From assembly GCA_964610205.1 (NCBI GenBank), contig CAZSVI010000061.1, forward strand, positions 1 to 22,168: a stretch of DNA of 22,168 bases, given 5' to 3'. Both the position numbers and the translations under genes were made by a program. Position 1 is the first letter of the stretch, and every line of letters begins with the position of its first letter. Below the pieces are notes generated by a model that saw only the letters and a program-made list of their open reading frames with translations, ran no database searches and was not told where the DNA came from. Source of the DNA: CAZSVI01 sp964610205 (GTDB taxonomy: Bacteria > Bacillota > Clostridia > DSM-8532). Positions 7,445 through 16,494 of this stretch are shown here, one piece after another.

Positions 7445-9214
7445 TTGAGCCAGGGAAGAATAGTCAAGGTATCCGGACCTCTGGTAATTGCAGAGGGAAT
7501 GCGGAATACGAATATGTTTGATGTGGTTCGTGTCAGTGAGCATATGCTCATTGGTGAGATATTGGAAATCCACGGAGACAGGGCATCCATACAGGTTTAT
7601 GAAGAAACCTCCGGTCTGGGGCCGGGAGGTCCTGTGGTAACCACAGGAGCGCCGTTGAGTGTGGAGCTGGGGCCGGGGCTTCTGGAGAATATATTTGACG
7701 GTATACAGCGTCCTTTGGAAACCATGCGTGAGGAAGTGGGCAGCAACATTACCCGTGGAATCAACATTGCCGCTCTGGACAGAAAGAAAAAATGGCCGTT
7801 CAAGCCAATTGTCATAAAAGGTGACAGGGTAGTTGCCGGGGATATACTTGGAACCGTTCAAGAGAATAGTGTATTCGAGCATCGCATCATGGTGCCCTTC
7901 GGAATTGAGGGAATCATTGAAAGTATCTCGGAAGGCGAATTCACTGTTGAAGAAACCATTGCAGCGGTAAAAACCCCGAAAGGTACGGTTGAAAAACTGA
8001 CGTTGATGCAAAAGTGGCCGGTACGCAAGGAAAGGCCTTATAAGGAAAAGCTGCCTCCCAATGAACCCTTAATTACAGGGCAAAGGAATATGGATACGCT
8101 GTTCCCAATTGCCAAGGGAGGAGTTGCTGCCATACCGGGGCCCTTTGGAAGCGGTAAAACCGTTGTGCAGCACCAGCTGGCTAAATGGTCCGATGCGGAC
8201 ATGGTTGTGTATATCGGCTGCGGTGAACGCGGAAATGAAATGACAGACGTTTTAATAGAGTTTCCCGAGATTAAGGATCCGAAAACAGGAGAGTCCCTTA
8301 TGAAAAGGACGGTTTTAATAGCCAATACTTCAGATATGCCTGTTGCCGCCCGGGAAGCATCCATTTATACAGGGATTACCATTGCGGAATACTTCCGTGA
8401 TATGGGCTATTCGGTCGCGTTAATGGCCGATTCAACCTCACGCTGGGCAGAAGCCCTCAGGGAGATGTCGGGACGTTTGGAGGAAATGCCCGGTGAAGAA
8501 GGATATCCCGCATATCTGGCTTCACGTCTGGCTCAATTTTATGAACGGGCGGGAAAAGTTATTACATTGGGTTCGGAGGAACGGATCGGCGCTTTATCTG
8601 CCATCGGGGCGGTATCTCCTCCCGGCGGGGATTTGTCGGAACCGGTTACACAGGCAACCCTGCGTATTGTTAAGGTGTTCTGGGGGTTGGATGCGAACCT
8701 GGCATACCGCCGTCATTTTCCGGCTATCAACTGGCTTATCAGCTATTCCCTTTATGCCGATCGTATGAAGGAATGGTATGCAAATAATGTCTCAAGGGAT
8801 CACAGCAAATACAGACAGGAAATGATGAAAATCCTGCAGGAGGAAGCCGAACTGGAGGAAATTGTCAGGCTGGTCGGCGTGGACGCACTGTCGGCAAGAG
8901 ACAGGGTTACACTGGAGGCTGCCCGATCAATACGTGAGGATTATCTTCACCAGGATGCCTTCCATGATATTGATACCTATGCTACTCCGCATAAGCAATT
9001 CCGGATGTTAAAGATGATTCTGTCCTATTATTATCTGGCAATGGATGCCGTGAAGAAAAATGTGAATTTGAACGAGCTTTTCAGCCTGCCGGTAAGAGAG
9101 AAAATAGGACGCGCGAAATATATTCCGCAGGACATGGTGGATAAGGAATTTTTAAAGATTGAAAAGCAACTGGCGGACGAAGTGGAAGCACTGATAGCAA
9201 AGGGGGATGAATAA
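7445..9214 (+). CDS. ntpA: V-type ATP synthase subunit A (catalytic)
   Basis: Catalytic head subunit that hydrolyses or makes ATP in the A3B3 hexamer. The 589 residues match the family. An N-terminal beta-barrel comes first (about 1-75), then the bulge insertion found only in V/A-type A chains (about 110-190). The P-loop GPFGSGKT is at 232-239, and GERGNEM at 260-266 contains the catalytic Glu261. The MADSTSRWAEALRE segment follows. The start is TTG at 7445, with GAGGG seven bases upstream, giving the conserved SQGRIVKVSGPLVIAEGM N-terminus. An ATG at 7440 is out of frame and stops after one further codon, with its TGA overlapping the TTG. The B gene follows after two bases. Confidence 0.97.
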   Translation: MSQGRIVKVSGPLVIAEGMRNTNMFDVVRVSEHMLIGEILEIHGDRASIQVYEETSGLGPGGPVVTTGAPLSVELGPGLLENIFDGIQRPLETMREEVGSNITRGINIAALDRKKKWPFKPIVIKGDRVVAGDILGTVQENSVFEHRIMVPFGIEGIIESISEGEFTVEETIAAVKTPKGTVEKLTLMQKWPVRKERPYKEKLPPNEPLITGQRNMDTLFPIAKGGVAAIPGPFGSGKTVVQHQLAKWSDADMVVYIGCGERGNEMTDVLIEFPEIKDPKTGESLMKRTVLIANTSDMPVAAREASIYTGITIAEYFRDMGYSVALMADSTSRWAEALREMSGRLEEMPGEEGYPAYLASRLAQFYERAGKVITLGSEERIGALSAIGAVSPPGGDLSEPVTQATLRIVKVFWGLDANLAYRRHFPAINWLISYSLYADRMKEWYANNVSRDHSKYRQEMMKILQEEAELEEIVRLVGVDALSARDRVTLEAARSIREDYLHQDAFHDIDTYATPHKQFRMLKMILSYYYLAMDAVKKNVNLNELFSLPVREKIGRAKYIPQDMVDKEFLKIEKQLADEVEALIAKGDE

Positions 9215-9216
9215 AT

Positions 9217-10590
9217 ATGTTGAAGGAATACCGTTCCATAGCCGAAGTGGCCGGCCCTTTGATGCTGGTGCAGGATGTTGAGGGTGTTACGTTTAATGAG
9301 CTTGGGGAAATTGAACTGGTAAACGGTGAAATCCGCCGCTGCAAGGTGCTGGAGGTGGATGGAAATAACGCCGTTGTACAGTTGTTTGAAAGTGCCGTTG
9401 GAATCAATCTTTCCAACAGCAAGGTTCGTTTTTTTGGGCGCGGAATGGAACTTCCGGTATCCATAGATATGCTCGGCAGGGTATTTGACGGCCTTGGAAA
9501 ACCCATTGACGGGGGGCCCGAAATAATTCCGGATACCCGTCTGGATATCAACGGAGTTCCCATTAATCCATCTGCCCGGAACTATCCTTCCGAATTTATA
9601 CAAACCGGTGTTTCAGCCATAGACGGGTTGAATACATTGGTAAGAGGCCAGAAACTGCCCATATTCTCCGGTTCCGGCCTGCCTCATGCCCAATTGGCTG
9701 CCCAGATTGCCAGACAGGCAAAGGTTCTTGGTACCGACAGCAACTTCGCGGTTGTATTTGCGGCAATAGGGATTACCTTTGAGGAAGCGGACTTTTTCAT
9801 CAGTGATTTTAAAAGGACAGGCGCCATAGACAGGGCTGTTCTTTTTATGAACCTTGCCAATGATCCTGCTGTTGAACGTATTTCCACTCCGCGAATGGCT
9901 CTTTCCGCAGCCGAGTTTCTGGCCTTTGAAAAAGATATGCATGTTCTGGTTATTATGACCGATATCACAAACTATGCGGAAGCGCTGCGCGAAGTATCCG
10001 CCGCCAGAAAGGAAGTACCCGGACGCCGTGGATATCCGGGTTATCTGTATACCGACCTGGCTACCCTCTATGAGCGTGCCGGAAGAAAGAAGGGATTAGA
10101 GGGCAGTATTACATTAATCCCTATTCTGACAATGCCCGAGGATGACAAGACTCATCCGATTCCTGACCTGACGGGTTACATTACCGAGGGGCAGATTATT
10201 TTAAGCCGTGAATTATACAAGAAGGGCGTTACGCCGCCTATTGACGTTCTTCCCTCGTTATCCCGTTTAAAGGATAAGGGGATAGGAAAGGGAAAGACAC
10301 GGGAGGATCACGCAAATACAATGAACCAGCTTTTTGCGGCTTACGCCCGGGGCAAGGAGGCAAAGGAACTTGCCGTTATTCTGGGGGATGCCGCCCTTAC
10401 CGATACCGACAAACTTTACGCGAGGTTTGCCGAAAACTTTGAAGCCGAATATGTATCTCAGGGTTTTGAACTGGATAGACCAATTCTCGATACCCTTGAG
10501 ATTGGATGGAAGTTGTTATCAATTCTGCCGGTAGGCGAGTTGAAGCGTATCAAGCAGGAATTCATAGACAAATACCTGCCGCAGAAGTAG
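9217..10590 (+). CDS. ntpB: V-type ATP synthase subunit B (non-catalytic head subunit)
   Basis: Partner of subunit A in the A3B3 head. At 457 residues it is close to the E. hirae NtpB length. The P-loop region is degenerate (SGSGLPHAQLAAQIARQ at 151-167), as expected for the non-catalytic subunit. Arg350 in PSLSRLKDKG falls at the same number as the arginine finger R350 of E. hirae NtpB, so it should complete the A-site across the interface. PGRRGYPGYLYTDLATLYER (269-287 region) is also typical. The ATG at 9217 follows the A stop by two bases, and AGGGGGA lies about ten bases upstream. Confidence 0.97.
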   Translation: MLKEYRSIAEVAGPLMLVQDVEGVTFNELGEIELVNGEIRRCKVLEVDGNNAVVQLFESAVGINLSNSKVRFFGRGMELPVSIDMLGRVFDGLGKPIDGGPEIIPDTRLDINGVPINPSARNYPSEFIQTGVSAIDGLNTLVRGQKLPIFSGSGLPHAQLAAQIARQAKVLGTDSNFAVVFAAIGITFEEADFFISDFKRTGAIDRAVLFMNLANDPAVERISTPRMALSAAEFLAFEKDMHVLVIMTDITNYAEALREVSAARKEVPGRRGYPGYLYTDLATLYERAGRKKGLEGSITLIPILTMPEDDKTHPIPDLTGYITEGQIILSRELYKKGVTPPIDVLPSLSRLKDKGIGKGKTREDHANTMNQLFAAYARGKEAKELAVILGDAALTDTDKLYARFAENFEAEYVSQGFELDRPILDTLEIGWKLLSILPVGELKRIKQEFIDKYLPQK

Positions 10591-10616
10591 GACACAGAGG
10601 GGAGGAGAAATCTTAA

Positions 10617-11264
10617 ATGGCCCGTTTGAATGTGAATCCAACCCGGATGGTTTTGACCGGACTTAAAAAAAGGTTGAAAACCGCCCGCAGAGGACACAAA
10701 TTATTAAAGGATAAACGCGATGAGTTAATGAAAAAATTCCTTGAGATTGTAAGGGAAAACAAGCGTCTGCGTGAAGAGGTGGAAGAAAAGCTGAAAATTG
10801 TGCACTCCCGCTTTGTTATGGCCCGGGCATTGATGAATTCCGAGCTTGTGGAAGAAGCATTGATGTTTCCAAAGGTTGAAGTAAACCTTAAAGCATCCAC
10901 CCGCAACATTATGAGCGTGGATGTGCCCGTACTGGAGTTTTCCACAGGAACCACCGGAGAAGGGGACATATATCCGTACGGCTTTGCCAATACCACAGGA
11001 GAGCTGGATGAAGCAATAGCCACATTATCAGACCTTACCCCGGAGCTTTTAAGGCTTGCCGAAATGGAAAAATCCGCTCAGCTTCTGGCCGATGAAATTG
11101 AAAAAACCCGACGCCGGGTAAACGCGCTGGAATATGTGCTGATTCCAAACCTTGAGGAAACCATCAAATATATTGTCATGAAACTGGATGAAAATGAACG
11201 CTCCAACCTCACCCGTCTAATGAAAGTAAAGGATATGGTTTTAAAGGAAGCACACAAATATTGA
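10617..11264 (+). CDS. ntpD: V-type ATP synthase subunit D (central shaft)
   Basis: Long coiled-coil shaft that turns inside the A3B3 head. It has 215 residues. The N-terminal RLNVNPTRMVLTGLKKRL and the following helix rich in Lys, Arg and Glu, then a C-terminal helix with RRRVNALEYVLIPNL, are hallmarks of the D family. A short beta-hairpin region lies in the middle (about 95-130). GGGGAGGAG about ten bases upstream of 10617 is a strong ribosome site. It is the last gene of the operon. A large palindrome begins immediately downstream. Confidence 0.96.
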   Translation: MARLNVNPTRMVLTGLKKRLKTARRGHKLLKDKRDELMKKFLEIVRENKRLREEVEEKLKIVHSRFVMARALMNSELVEEALMFPKVEVNLKASTRNIMSVDVPVLEFSTGTTGEGDIYPYGFANTTGELDEAIATLSDLTPELLRLAEMEKSAQLLADEIEKTRRRVNALEYVLIPNLEETIKYIVMKLDENERSNLTRLMKVKDMVLKEAHKY

Positions 11265-11265
11265 A

Positions 11266-11357
11266 GGGGACACAAGGGGACGGTTCTCCTGGACAATAGG
11301 GGACGGTTCTTGCTTGCTTCCTTCAGGAAGCAAGCAAGAACCGTCCCCTACTATTGT
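11266..11357. repeat. REP-like palindrome of GGGGACGGTTCT modules
   Basis: GGGGACGGTTCT occurs at 11276-11287 and 11299-11310, with an inverted copy at 11337-11348. The segment 11297-11321 pairs perfectly with 11326-11350 around a TTCA loop, giving a 25-bp stem. An alternative base extends it by pairing ACAATA (11293-11298) with TATTGT (11352-11357). A preceding AGGGGACACA is part of the same pattern. Short elements with this module recur in many clostridial genomes in my recollection, sometimes near Y1-type (RAYT) transposases; I cannot search for this here. It is followed by A residues, not T, so it is not a textbook terminator for the ATPase operon, though so stable a hairpin may protect or end the transcript. 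Confidence 0.75.
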
Positions 11358-11514
11358 AAAAAAACAAACAAATCTAAAGTTATTCAACCTTTTCAAAATT
11401 ATCAATGACTGATAGGATCTATATATGAGCTTCAATTGCAGATTTACGGTTTTCTTATTCCGATATTAGGCTGGTTTTGTCATTTTTCTGCCGAACTCAA
11501 AAAAGGAGAAAAAA

Positions 11515-13092
11515 ATGCACATTTCCGTTGACACAAATTTTATTGGTGGTGCTGCTGAGAATATCCATTTTTTAAGTAATAACACTATTGCCTTTACCGC
11601 ACCCCAGGACGGGAGCACTTCCCAGAGGAGCCTGTGGTTCTACTTCAGGGTTACCGGAGCAAAAGGAATAGGTCTTACTTTTGTTCAGGAAAATATGGCT
11701 CACGTTCTCGGTATTGATGAAACCAAAAGCTATACACTGGCACGTCCTGTAATCCGGGAGGGAAAAGACGGAAAATGGGACAGACTCCCGGCTAAAGCTG
11801 TTTACTTTACAGCCAGACCGCACCGCGCATGCTTTCACGCTATACCTAAAAGTGATGAAACCTATATTGCTTTTTGTTATCCATATTTTTATTATGATTT
11901 TATTAAATTCACTCAACGGCATAAAGAAGATGAAATATCACTGAAAATAATTGGAGAATCAGCAGAAGGACGGCCTTTTCCCATGCTGCTGATGGGATCG
12001 CCTGACGAGGGCAAGGAACTTTTAGTCTGCACCTGCAGACACCATGCGGCTGAAACTCCCGGCTCCTACGTGTTGGAGGGTTTGTGTGATGCATTCTTAT
12101 CCGAAAGTCCGGCAGGTTTATATATCCGACAGCGTGCAATTATAGCTGTATTCCCTTTTGTTGACATTGATGGTGTACATAGCGGACGTTATGGCAAGGA
12201 TACCTCACCTATTGATTTTAACCGGGATTGGACCGAAAATCCCCGGCATGTTGAGATCCGGATGATTCTTAAGGAAATAAATAAACTCCGTCAGAAATTT
12301 ACTTATAAAGGTTTTTTCGATTTTCATGCGCCTCAGCCCGGAGCGTTTTCCTATATAGTTCCTCTCAGACGTTCCATATCCGGAGATTTAAAATCTAAAA
12401 AGGTCAGTGAGCTTGCCTCCCGTTTTGCGGCTAAAAGCCAGAATTTTGCAGCATGCCGGCCGGAGGATTTGGATGATAATCATTTAAATTGGGGGCAGGA
12501 AAACTATCAATCTGTGGCGACCGCTTTTAACACTCTGGAATTTGGTGTGCCTGCGGTTACACTGGAAACTTCATATCATATGGACTGTGAAAACCGAATC
12601 CTGACACCGGAACTTTATCATCAAATGGGTGCAAGTTATCTGGAAGCTATTGCGGAAACTTATTTTGATATGCCGGGAGCTGAATATCGGAAACTAAGTT
12701 ATCGGGACTTTGAAATTACATGGGCGGATTGGGAAATGGTCACAATACCCAAAAATATTACATGGCAGGAATCCGCAAATTCACTGATATTGAAAAGCCT
12801 TGAATATGATAATGAAATATGGGTTACTCACAAGAAAATTATTGAACCAACAACTGAAAGCAGCAGGTATATGTTACAAGCTAAGGGCAGCGCCCGCATA
12901 CGTATTTATGTCTACTTTTATCCGCGAGGGAAGAATACCCCTTTTGGAAGAAGTAAGGCTGTCAACATGTTTGTTGAGGAATGCGAAATACCTTTTTTCT
13001 GTTCCGAAGCAGCTCCATTATTGGATTTACAGCTTAGGTATTCAATAAAGGTGGAGAAGCTTGACGGAGAACTGGTCATTTCCCATTATTGA
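11515..13092 (+). CDS. M14-family zinc carboxypeptidase-like protein with extra C-terminal domain
   Basis: Predicted cytoplasmic metallopeptidase (525 residues, no signal peptide). Residues about 10-135 form a beta-rich N-terminal domain like the one before the catalytic domain in cytosolic carboxypeptidases (CCP/Nna1 group). The catalytic domain (about 140-385) shows the zinc motif HAAE (H177, E180), the DGVHSGRYG and DFNRDW signatures (N236, R237 region), the third zinc ligand H271 in DFHAP, and a catalytic Glu at 351 in TLETSYHM. All key residues appear present. Residues about 390-525 form an additional beta-rich region I cannot assign. AGGAG before the ATG supports the start. It is the first gene of the right-hand cluster and lies 37 bp from the solute-binding protein, so its substrate is probably an imported compound or an intermediate. 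Carboxypeptidase, deacylase or amidase chemistry are all possible. Confidence 0.8.
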   Translation: MHISVDTNFIGGAAENIHFLSNNTIAFTAPQDGSTSQRSLWFYFRVTGAKGIGLTFVQENMAHVLGIDETKSYTLARPVIREGKDGKWDRLPAKAVYFTARPHRACFHAIPKSDETYIAFCYPYFYYDFIKFTQRHKEDEISLKIIGESAEGRPFPMLLMGSPDEGKELLVCTCRHHAAETPGSYVLEGLCDAFLSESPAGLYIRQRAIIAVFPFVDIDGVHSGRYGKDTSPIDFNRDWTENPRHVEIRMILKEINKLRQKFTYKGFFDFHAPQPGAFSYIVPLRRSISGDLKSKKVSELASRFAAKSQNFAACRPEDLDDNHLNWGQENYQSVATAFNTLEFGVPAVTLETSYHMDCENRILTPELYHQMGASYLEAIAETYFDMPGAEYRKLSYRDFEITWADWEMVTIPKNITWQESANSLILKSLEYDNEIWVTHKKIIEPTTESSRYMLQAKGSARIRIYVYFYPRGKNTPFGRSKAVNMFVEECEIPFFCSEAAPLLDLQLRYSIKVEKLDGELVISHY

Positions 13093-13129
13093 TACAAAAT
13101 AAAAATATTATTGAAAGGAAAGGTAAAAA

Positions 13130-14455
13130 ATGAAAAAAGTTAGTAAAGAAGTCATTGTAAGTCTACTCCTGTTTGTAATGGTATTATCTCTAGTTGCATG
13201 TCAGGGTACAAATACTCCTTCGGATGCAACAACCGGTTCGAATGTCGTCGTAACAACAGCACAGGAAAAGATAACCCTTGATTTTCCTTCCTGGCAGGCA
13301 ACAGAGCCTGGATTCGCCGATTTTTGGGTAAAACTCATTGAAGATTTTAAAGCTAAACACCCAAATGTAACGATTAATCTATATCAGGTACCGTATTCCG
13401 GCTATGTTGATACTTTGGTTACCAGATTCAGCAGCAATACACCACCAGATATCTGCCATATTCCTACCGCTTTCTTCGATGCTTTTTACGGTCAGGGATG
13501 GTTTGATACTCTAGACGATCGCTTTGCCACAACCGATATTCTAAAAAAATGGACTCCCCTTCAAAGCACCATGCAAAGAGAGGGTAAAAACTATGGCTTG
13601 TTGTTGATGGGATATGGCTACTCCATGTTCTACAACGAGAAAATATTCAGTGACGCGAACGTTGATGTGCCAACAGACATGGAAAGTTTTGTTGCTGCCG
13701 CCAGAGCTTTGACAAAGGATACTAATAATGACGGCAATATCGACCAGTTTGGATGGGGTACATGCTCTATTACCTCGCCCAGCCTGTATTACGGTGTTTC
13801 CGCTTTACTAATCGGTAATGGCTCACACTGGACTAAGGGTGATACCACCGAGTTGAATTTTGACGATCCGCTTTTACTGGATGCTGTTGCAACATACAAA
13901 TCAATGTATTCGGAGAAACTCATTCCTATGGGTCTATCCATTGAACAAATGCGTTCATTTTTCTTTGAGGGAAAAATTGGTATGATTTTTGACGGTCCCT
14001 GGGTCTATGCCATGAAGAGCACTGCTCCGGCAGAACTTCAGGATTCCTTTAAAATTGCACGTGTTCCCTTTAAAAGAGTTGTTGGCGCGGCGAGTAATAG
14101 TATGCATATTCCGGTAATTCTTGAGGATTCCAAAAAGGATCTGGTTTGGGATTTTATCAGCCAGATTACAACTGATGAATATCAGGTACAGTATGCCAAG
14201 CTGACAAACTCCACTCCTCCAAAGTCAGGTATTTTGACCGACGAGTTTATTGGTGAATATCCACAATTCAAGTTCTTTACTGAAGCTGCGGCTGAAGCGG
14301 TAAACAATGTTACTGCAGGATACCAGTCTGTACATACCGAGTTTTCAAAAATCATTGTTGACGGCATGGTAGATATGGTTACCAATAATTTGACACCTGA
14401 GACAGCACTGAAGAAAATTGAAGAGACCATTAAAAGAGATATTGATTTACCTTAA
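13130..14455 (+). CDS. ABC transporter solute-binding lipoprotein (CUT1, family 1)
   Basis: Binding protein of a CUT1-type importer, anchored outside the cell membrane. An N-terminal hydrophobic segment ends in the lipobox LVAC with Cys24 as the lipidation site, followed by a Ser/Thr-rich linker. The mature part has the usual family-1 features: a segment with AKHPNVTINLYQVPY, GYGYSMFYNEKIF, and GMIFDGPWVYAMK. Length (441) is normal. AAAGGAAAGG precedes the start. Ligands of this family are mostly oligosaccharides or sugar derivatives, but the ligand cannot be read from sequence. The first permease follows after a hairpin-containing gap. Confidence 0.93.
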   Translation: MKKVSKEVIVSLLLFVMVLSLVACQGTNTPSDATTGSNVVVTTAQEKITLDFPSWQATEPGFADFWVKLIEDFKAKHPNVTINLYQVPYSGYVDTLVTRFSSNTPPDICHIPTAFFDAFYGQGWFDTLDDRFATTDILKKWTPLQSTMQREGKNYGLLLMGYGYSMFYNEKIFSDANVDVPTDMESFVAAARALTKDTNNDGNIDQFGWGTCSITSPSLYYGVSALLIGNGSHWTKGDTTELNFDDPLLLDAVATYKSMYSEKLIPMGLSIEQMRSFFFEGKIGMIFDGPWVYAMKSTAPAELQDSFKIARVPFKRVVGAASNSMHIPVILEDSKKDLVWDFISQITTDEYQVQYAKLTNSTPPKSGILTDEFIGEYPQFKFFTEAAAEAVNNVTAGYQSVHTEFSKIIVDGMVDMVTNNLTPETALKKIEETIKRDIDLP

Positions 14456-14466
14456 CAAAAAAGATT

Positions 14467-14498
14467 GGGAGCTGCTCCGGATTTTCCGGACAGCTTCC
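14467..14498 (+). promoter_or_regulatory. Intercistronic hairpin after the binding-protein gene
   Basis: GGGAGCTG (14467-14474) pairs with CAGCTTCC (14491-14498, one G-U), and CCGGA (14477-14481) pairs with TCCGG (14485-14489) around a TTT loop. The stem starts 11 bases after the stop codon, and a T-rich but interrupted stretch follows. Such hairpins behind binding-protein genes often stabilise the upstream mRNA or cause partial termination, keeping the binding protein in excess of the permeases. That role is inferred here. Confidence 0.5.
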
Positions 14499-14556
14499 GA
14501 TACTTATTGTTTTCTCCGCCGCCAAAGGTGAGTTCTATTCAGAAAGGAGAAAAACC

Positions 14557-15450
14557 TTGTCAAAGTTTAATATTAGCGTAAAGAGAAAGCTCGTATCAGG
14601 TGTCTTCCTGCTGCCGGCGGCATTTGTTTCTGCTCTTTTCATTGCCTACCCAATTTTTTTAGTTACTAAACTCAGCTTTCAAAAAGTAAAAATGATTAGT
14701 TCCAATACGGCATATGCTCCGTATACTTTGGCAAACTATATCAATATTTTTTCCAACCCGGATTTCTGGGACTCGGTATGGCTGACTCTGCTTTTCACGT
14801 TTTTAGGAACCGCTATATCGTTTATTATTGGCATGTATACCGCTTTATTGCTTAATAAAAAGTTTGCAGGCAGAGTTCTTGCCCGCTCTTTGATTATGTT
14901 ACCCTGGCCGATACCGGCAATTGCCGTATCAATTATTTTTATATGGATGCTGAACGCGAACTTTGGAATCGTTAATCAGGTTCTTTATTCGCTGAAAATT
15001 ATTCCTGAAAATGTCGCATGGTTGACTACAGTGAATACAGCGTTTTTTTCTGTTGTTGCGGCTTCGGTATGGAAAGCCTATCCATTTTTTACTCTGATGT
15101 TGCTGGCGGGATTGCAGAATGTCCCTCTTGAACTATATGAAGCTTCTGAAATTGATGGAGCTAACGTTGTTCAGCAGTTTACCCATATTACATTTCCCGC
15201 TCTGCTGAATGTATCAACGGTTTCATTTTTACTTAACGGGGTATGGTTTTTTAAGAATTTTGATATCGTTTACGGCATGACCGGAGGCGGTCCTGCCCGC
15301 TCTACGGAGCTATTATCCGTAAAGCTGTACTTTGAAGCGTTTCAATATTATAAAATGGGTATGGCATCCGCAATTGGTGTTGTTTGTCTTATTATCTGTG
15401 TTTTGATGATAATTGCGCTGTCGCCATTTCTGAATAAGGAATTTTATTAA
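14557..15450 (+). CDS. ABC transporter permease, MalF/UgpA type
   Basis: First membrane subunit of the CUT1 importer. It has 297 residues with six predicted membrane segments and the cytoplasmic EAA loop (ELYEASEIDGANVVQQF and following, about 192-214) that docks the ATPase. A GGGPARSTE segment near residues 245-252 is typical of MalF-like permeases. The start is TTG at 14557, supported by AAAGGAG eight to ten bases upstream. No ABC ATPase is encoded nearby, so a shared MsmX/UgpC-type ATPase elsewhere in the genome would be required. Confidence 0.93.
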   Translation: MSKFNISVKRKLVSGVFLLPAAFVSALFIAYPIFLVTKLSFQKVKMISSNTAYAPYTLANYINIFSNPDFWDSVWLTLLFTFLGTAISFIIGMYTALLLNKKFAGRVLARSLIMLPWPIPAIAVSIIFIWMLNANFGIVNQVLYSLKIIPENVAWLTTVNTAFFSVVAASVWKAYPFFTLMLLAGLQNVPLELYEASEIDGANVVQQFTHITFPALLNVSTVSFLLNGVWFFKNFDIVYGMTGGGPARSTELLSVKLYFEAFQYYKMGMASAIGVVCLIICVLMIIALSPFLNKEFY

Positions 15451-15524
15451 CTTAGGCGGTTGTATGTTAATTGCAACCGGTATTAAACATATATCTTAAA
15501 TACTGTTAACGAGGAGATACGGCT

Positions 15525-16367
15525 GTGAAAAAAAAATCTAACACTATAATAAAAAAATTACTGTTTTATGTTTTTGTGATTATTACATGTGTTATTCTGA
15601 CATTTCCCTTTTATTGGCTTGTTATAACATCTTTGACCAAAAAGGGGAATATGCTTAATGCCTCAGGTGTATTTCCGCATTTATCCACACTGACAATTGA
15701 TACTTATATTAACATATTCACACAGCGCCCGTTATCTGTCTGGTTTAGAAACTCACTGATTATCACCTTTGGAACAATAATCGCTGTATTGCTGATTTCA
15801 ACCTTTGCAGCCTACAGTCTGTCACGCTTTAGATCCTCAGTTAACAAAAAAATAGGCTATTCACTGCTTTTGGTGTGTATGATGCCCAGTGCGTTGTTTA
15901 TTATACCACTATATATAACACTTTCCAAAATGGGTTTGATTAATGATTCTCTGTCGGTAATTATAGCAAATTCTGCCATTACTATTCCTTTTTCCACGTG
16001 GATGATGAAAAGCTTTTTTGACGGAATATCAATCAACCTGGAAGAAGCGGCACAGATTGACGGCTGCGGTGTGGTTTCATCAATTTTCAGGGTTGTACTT
16101 CCATTGTCTCTTCCAGGGCTTGCAGCTACCATTATATATACGGCTGTCCTTTCATGGAGCGATTTCCTTTTCTCCAGGACATTCCTTAATACAGAGCCAA
16201 AATGGACAATTACAGTAGGGGTATATTCCATGATTGGAGAGCATGGCATCCTATGGGAGGAAATTTCAGCTGCGGCTGTTATCTCAATAATGCCTATCAC
16301 CCTGCTTTTTATATTTATGCAGAAATATTTAATTACCGGCATGACATCAGGTGCCGTAAAACAATAA
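15525..16367 (+). CDS. ABC transporter permease, MalG/UgpE type
   Basis: Second membrane subunit of the importer. It has 280 residues, six predicted membrane segments, and the EAA loop NLEEAAQIDGCGVVSSIF and following (about 171-193). The GTG start at 15525 is preceded by GAGGAG about nine bases upstream. The 74-bp gap to the first permease holds only a weak hairpin (CGGTTG at 15457-15462 with CAACCG at 15474-15479). Together with the binding protein it makes an importer complete except for the ATPase. Confidence 0.93.
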   Translation: MKKKSNTIIKKLLFYVFVIITCVILTFPFYWLVITSLTKKGNMLNASGVFPHLSTLTIDTYINIFTQRPLSVWFRNSLIITFGTIIAVLLISTFAAYSLSRFRSSVNKKIGYSLLLVCMMPSALFIIPLYITLSKMGLINDSLSVIIANSAITIPFSTWMMKSFFDGISINLEEAAQIDGCGVVSSIFRVVLPLSLPGLAATIIYTAVLSWSDFLFSRTFLNTEPKWTITVGVYSMIGEHGILWEEISAAAVISIMPITLLFIFMQKYLITGMTSGAVKQ

Positions 16368-16494
16368 TATTATTTACCGTATTGCCTTGAGGTTGAAACC
16401 TTCTGAAACGACTGTTATCCGGAGATTGCTTCAGGGTATTACGGGAGAAGCTAAAATAAATTTGCCGTAACAAAACCGGCAGAGGGAGGTCAAT

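Noticed and set aside
7388..8011. Minus-strand open frame of 207 codons opposite the A subunit gene
   Set aside because: It lies wholly opposite strongly conserved V-ATPase coding sequence, resembles no family I recognise, and has no convincing ribosome site. It is a shadow of the real gene.
9031..9603. Minus-strand open frame of 190 codons opposite the A/B junction
   Set aside because: Same reasoning: it spans two conserved genes on the opposite strand and has no recognisable motifs.
11358..11514. Promoter for the right-hand cluster
   Set aside because: Several partial -10 or -35 look-alikes exist (for example TTATCA at 11399 and TATATG at 11422), but none has both boxes near consensus with good spacing.
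16368..16494. Catabolite-repression (cre) site and hairpin before the epimerase gene
   Set aside because: TGAAACGACTGTTA near 16404 looks superficially cre-like but does not fit the consensus spacing, and AGGTTGAAACCT (16390-16401) is too short a hairpin to call.
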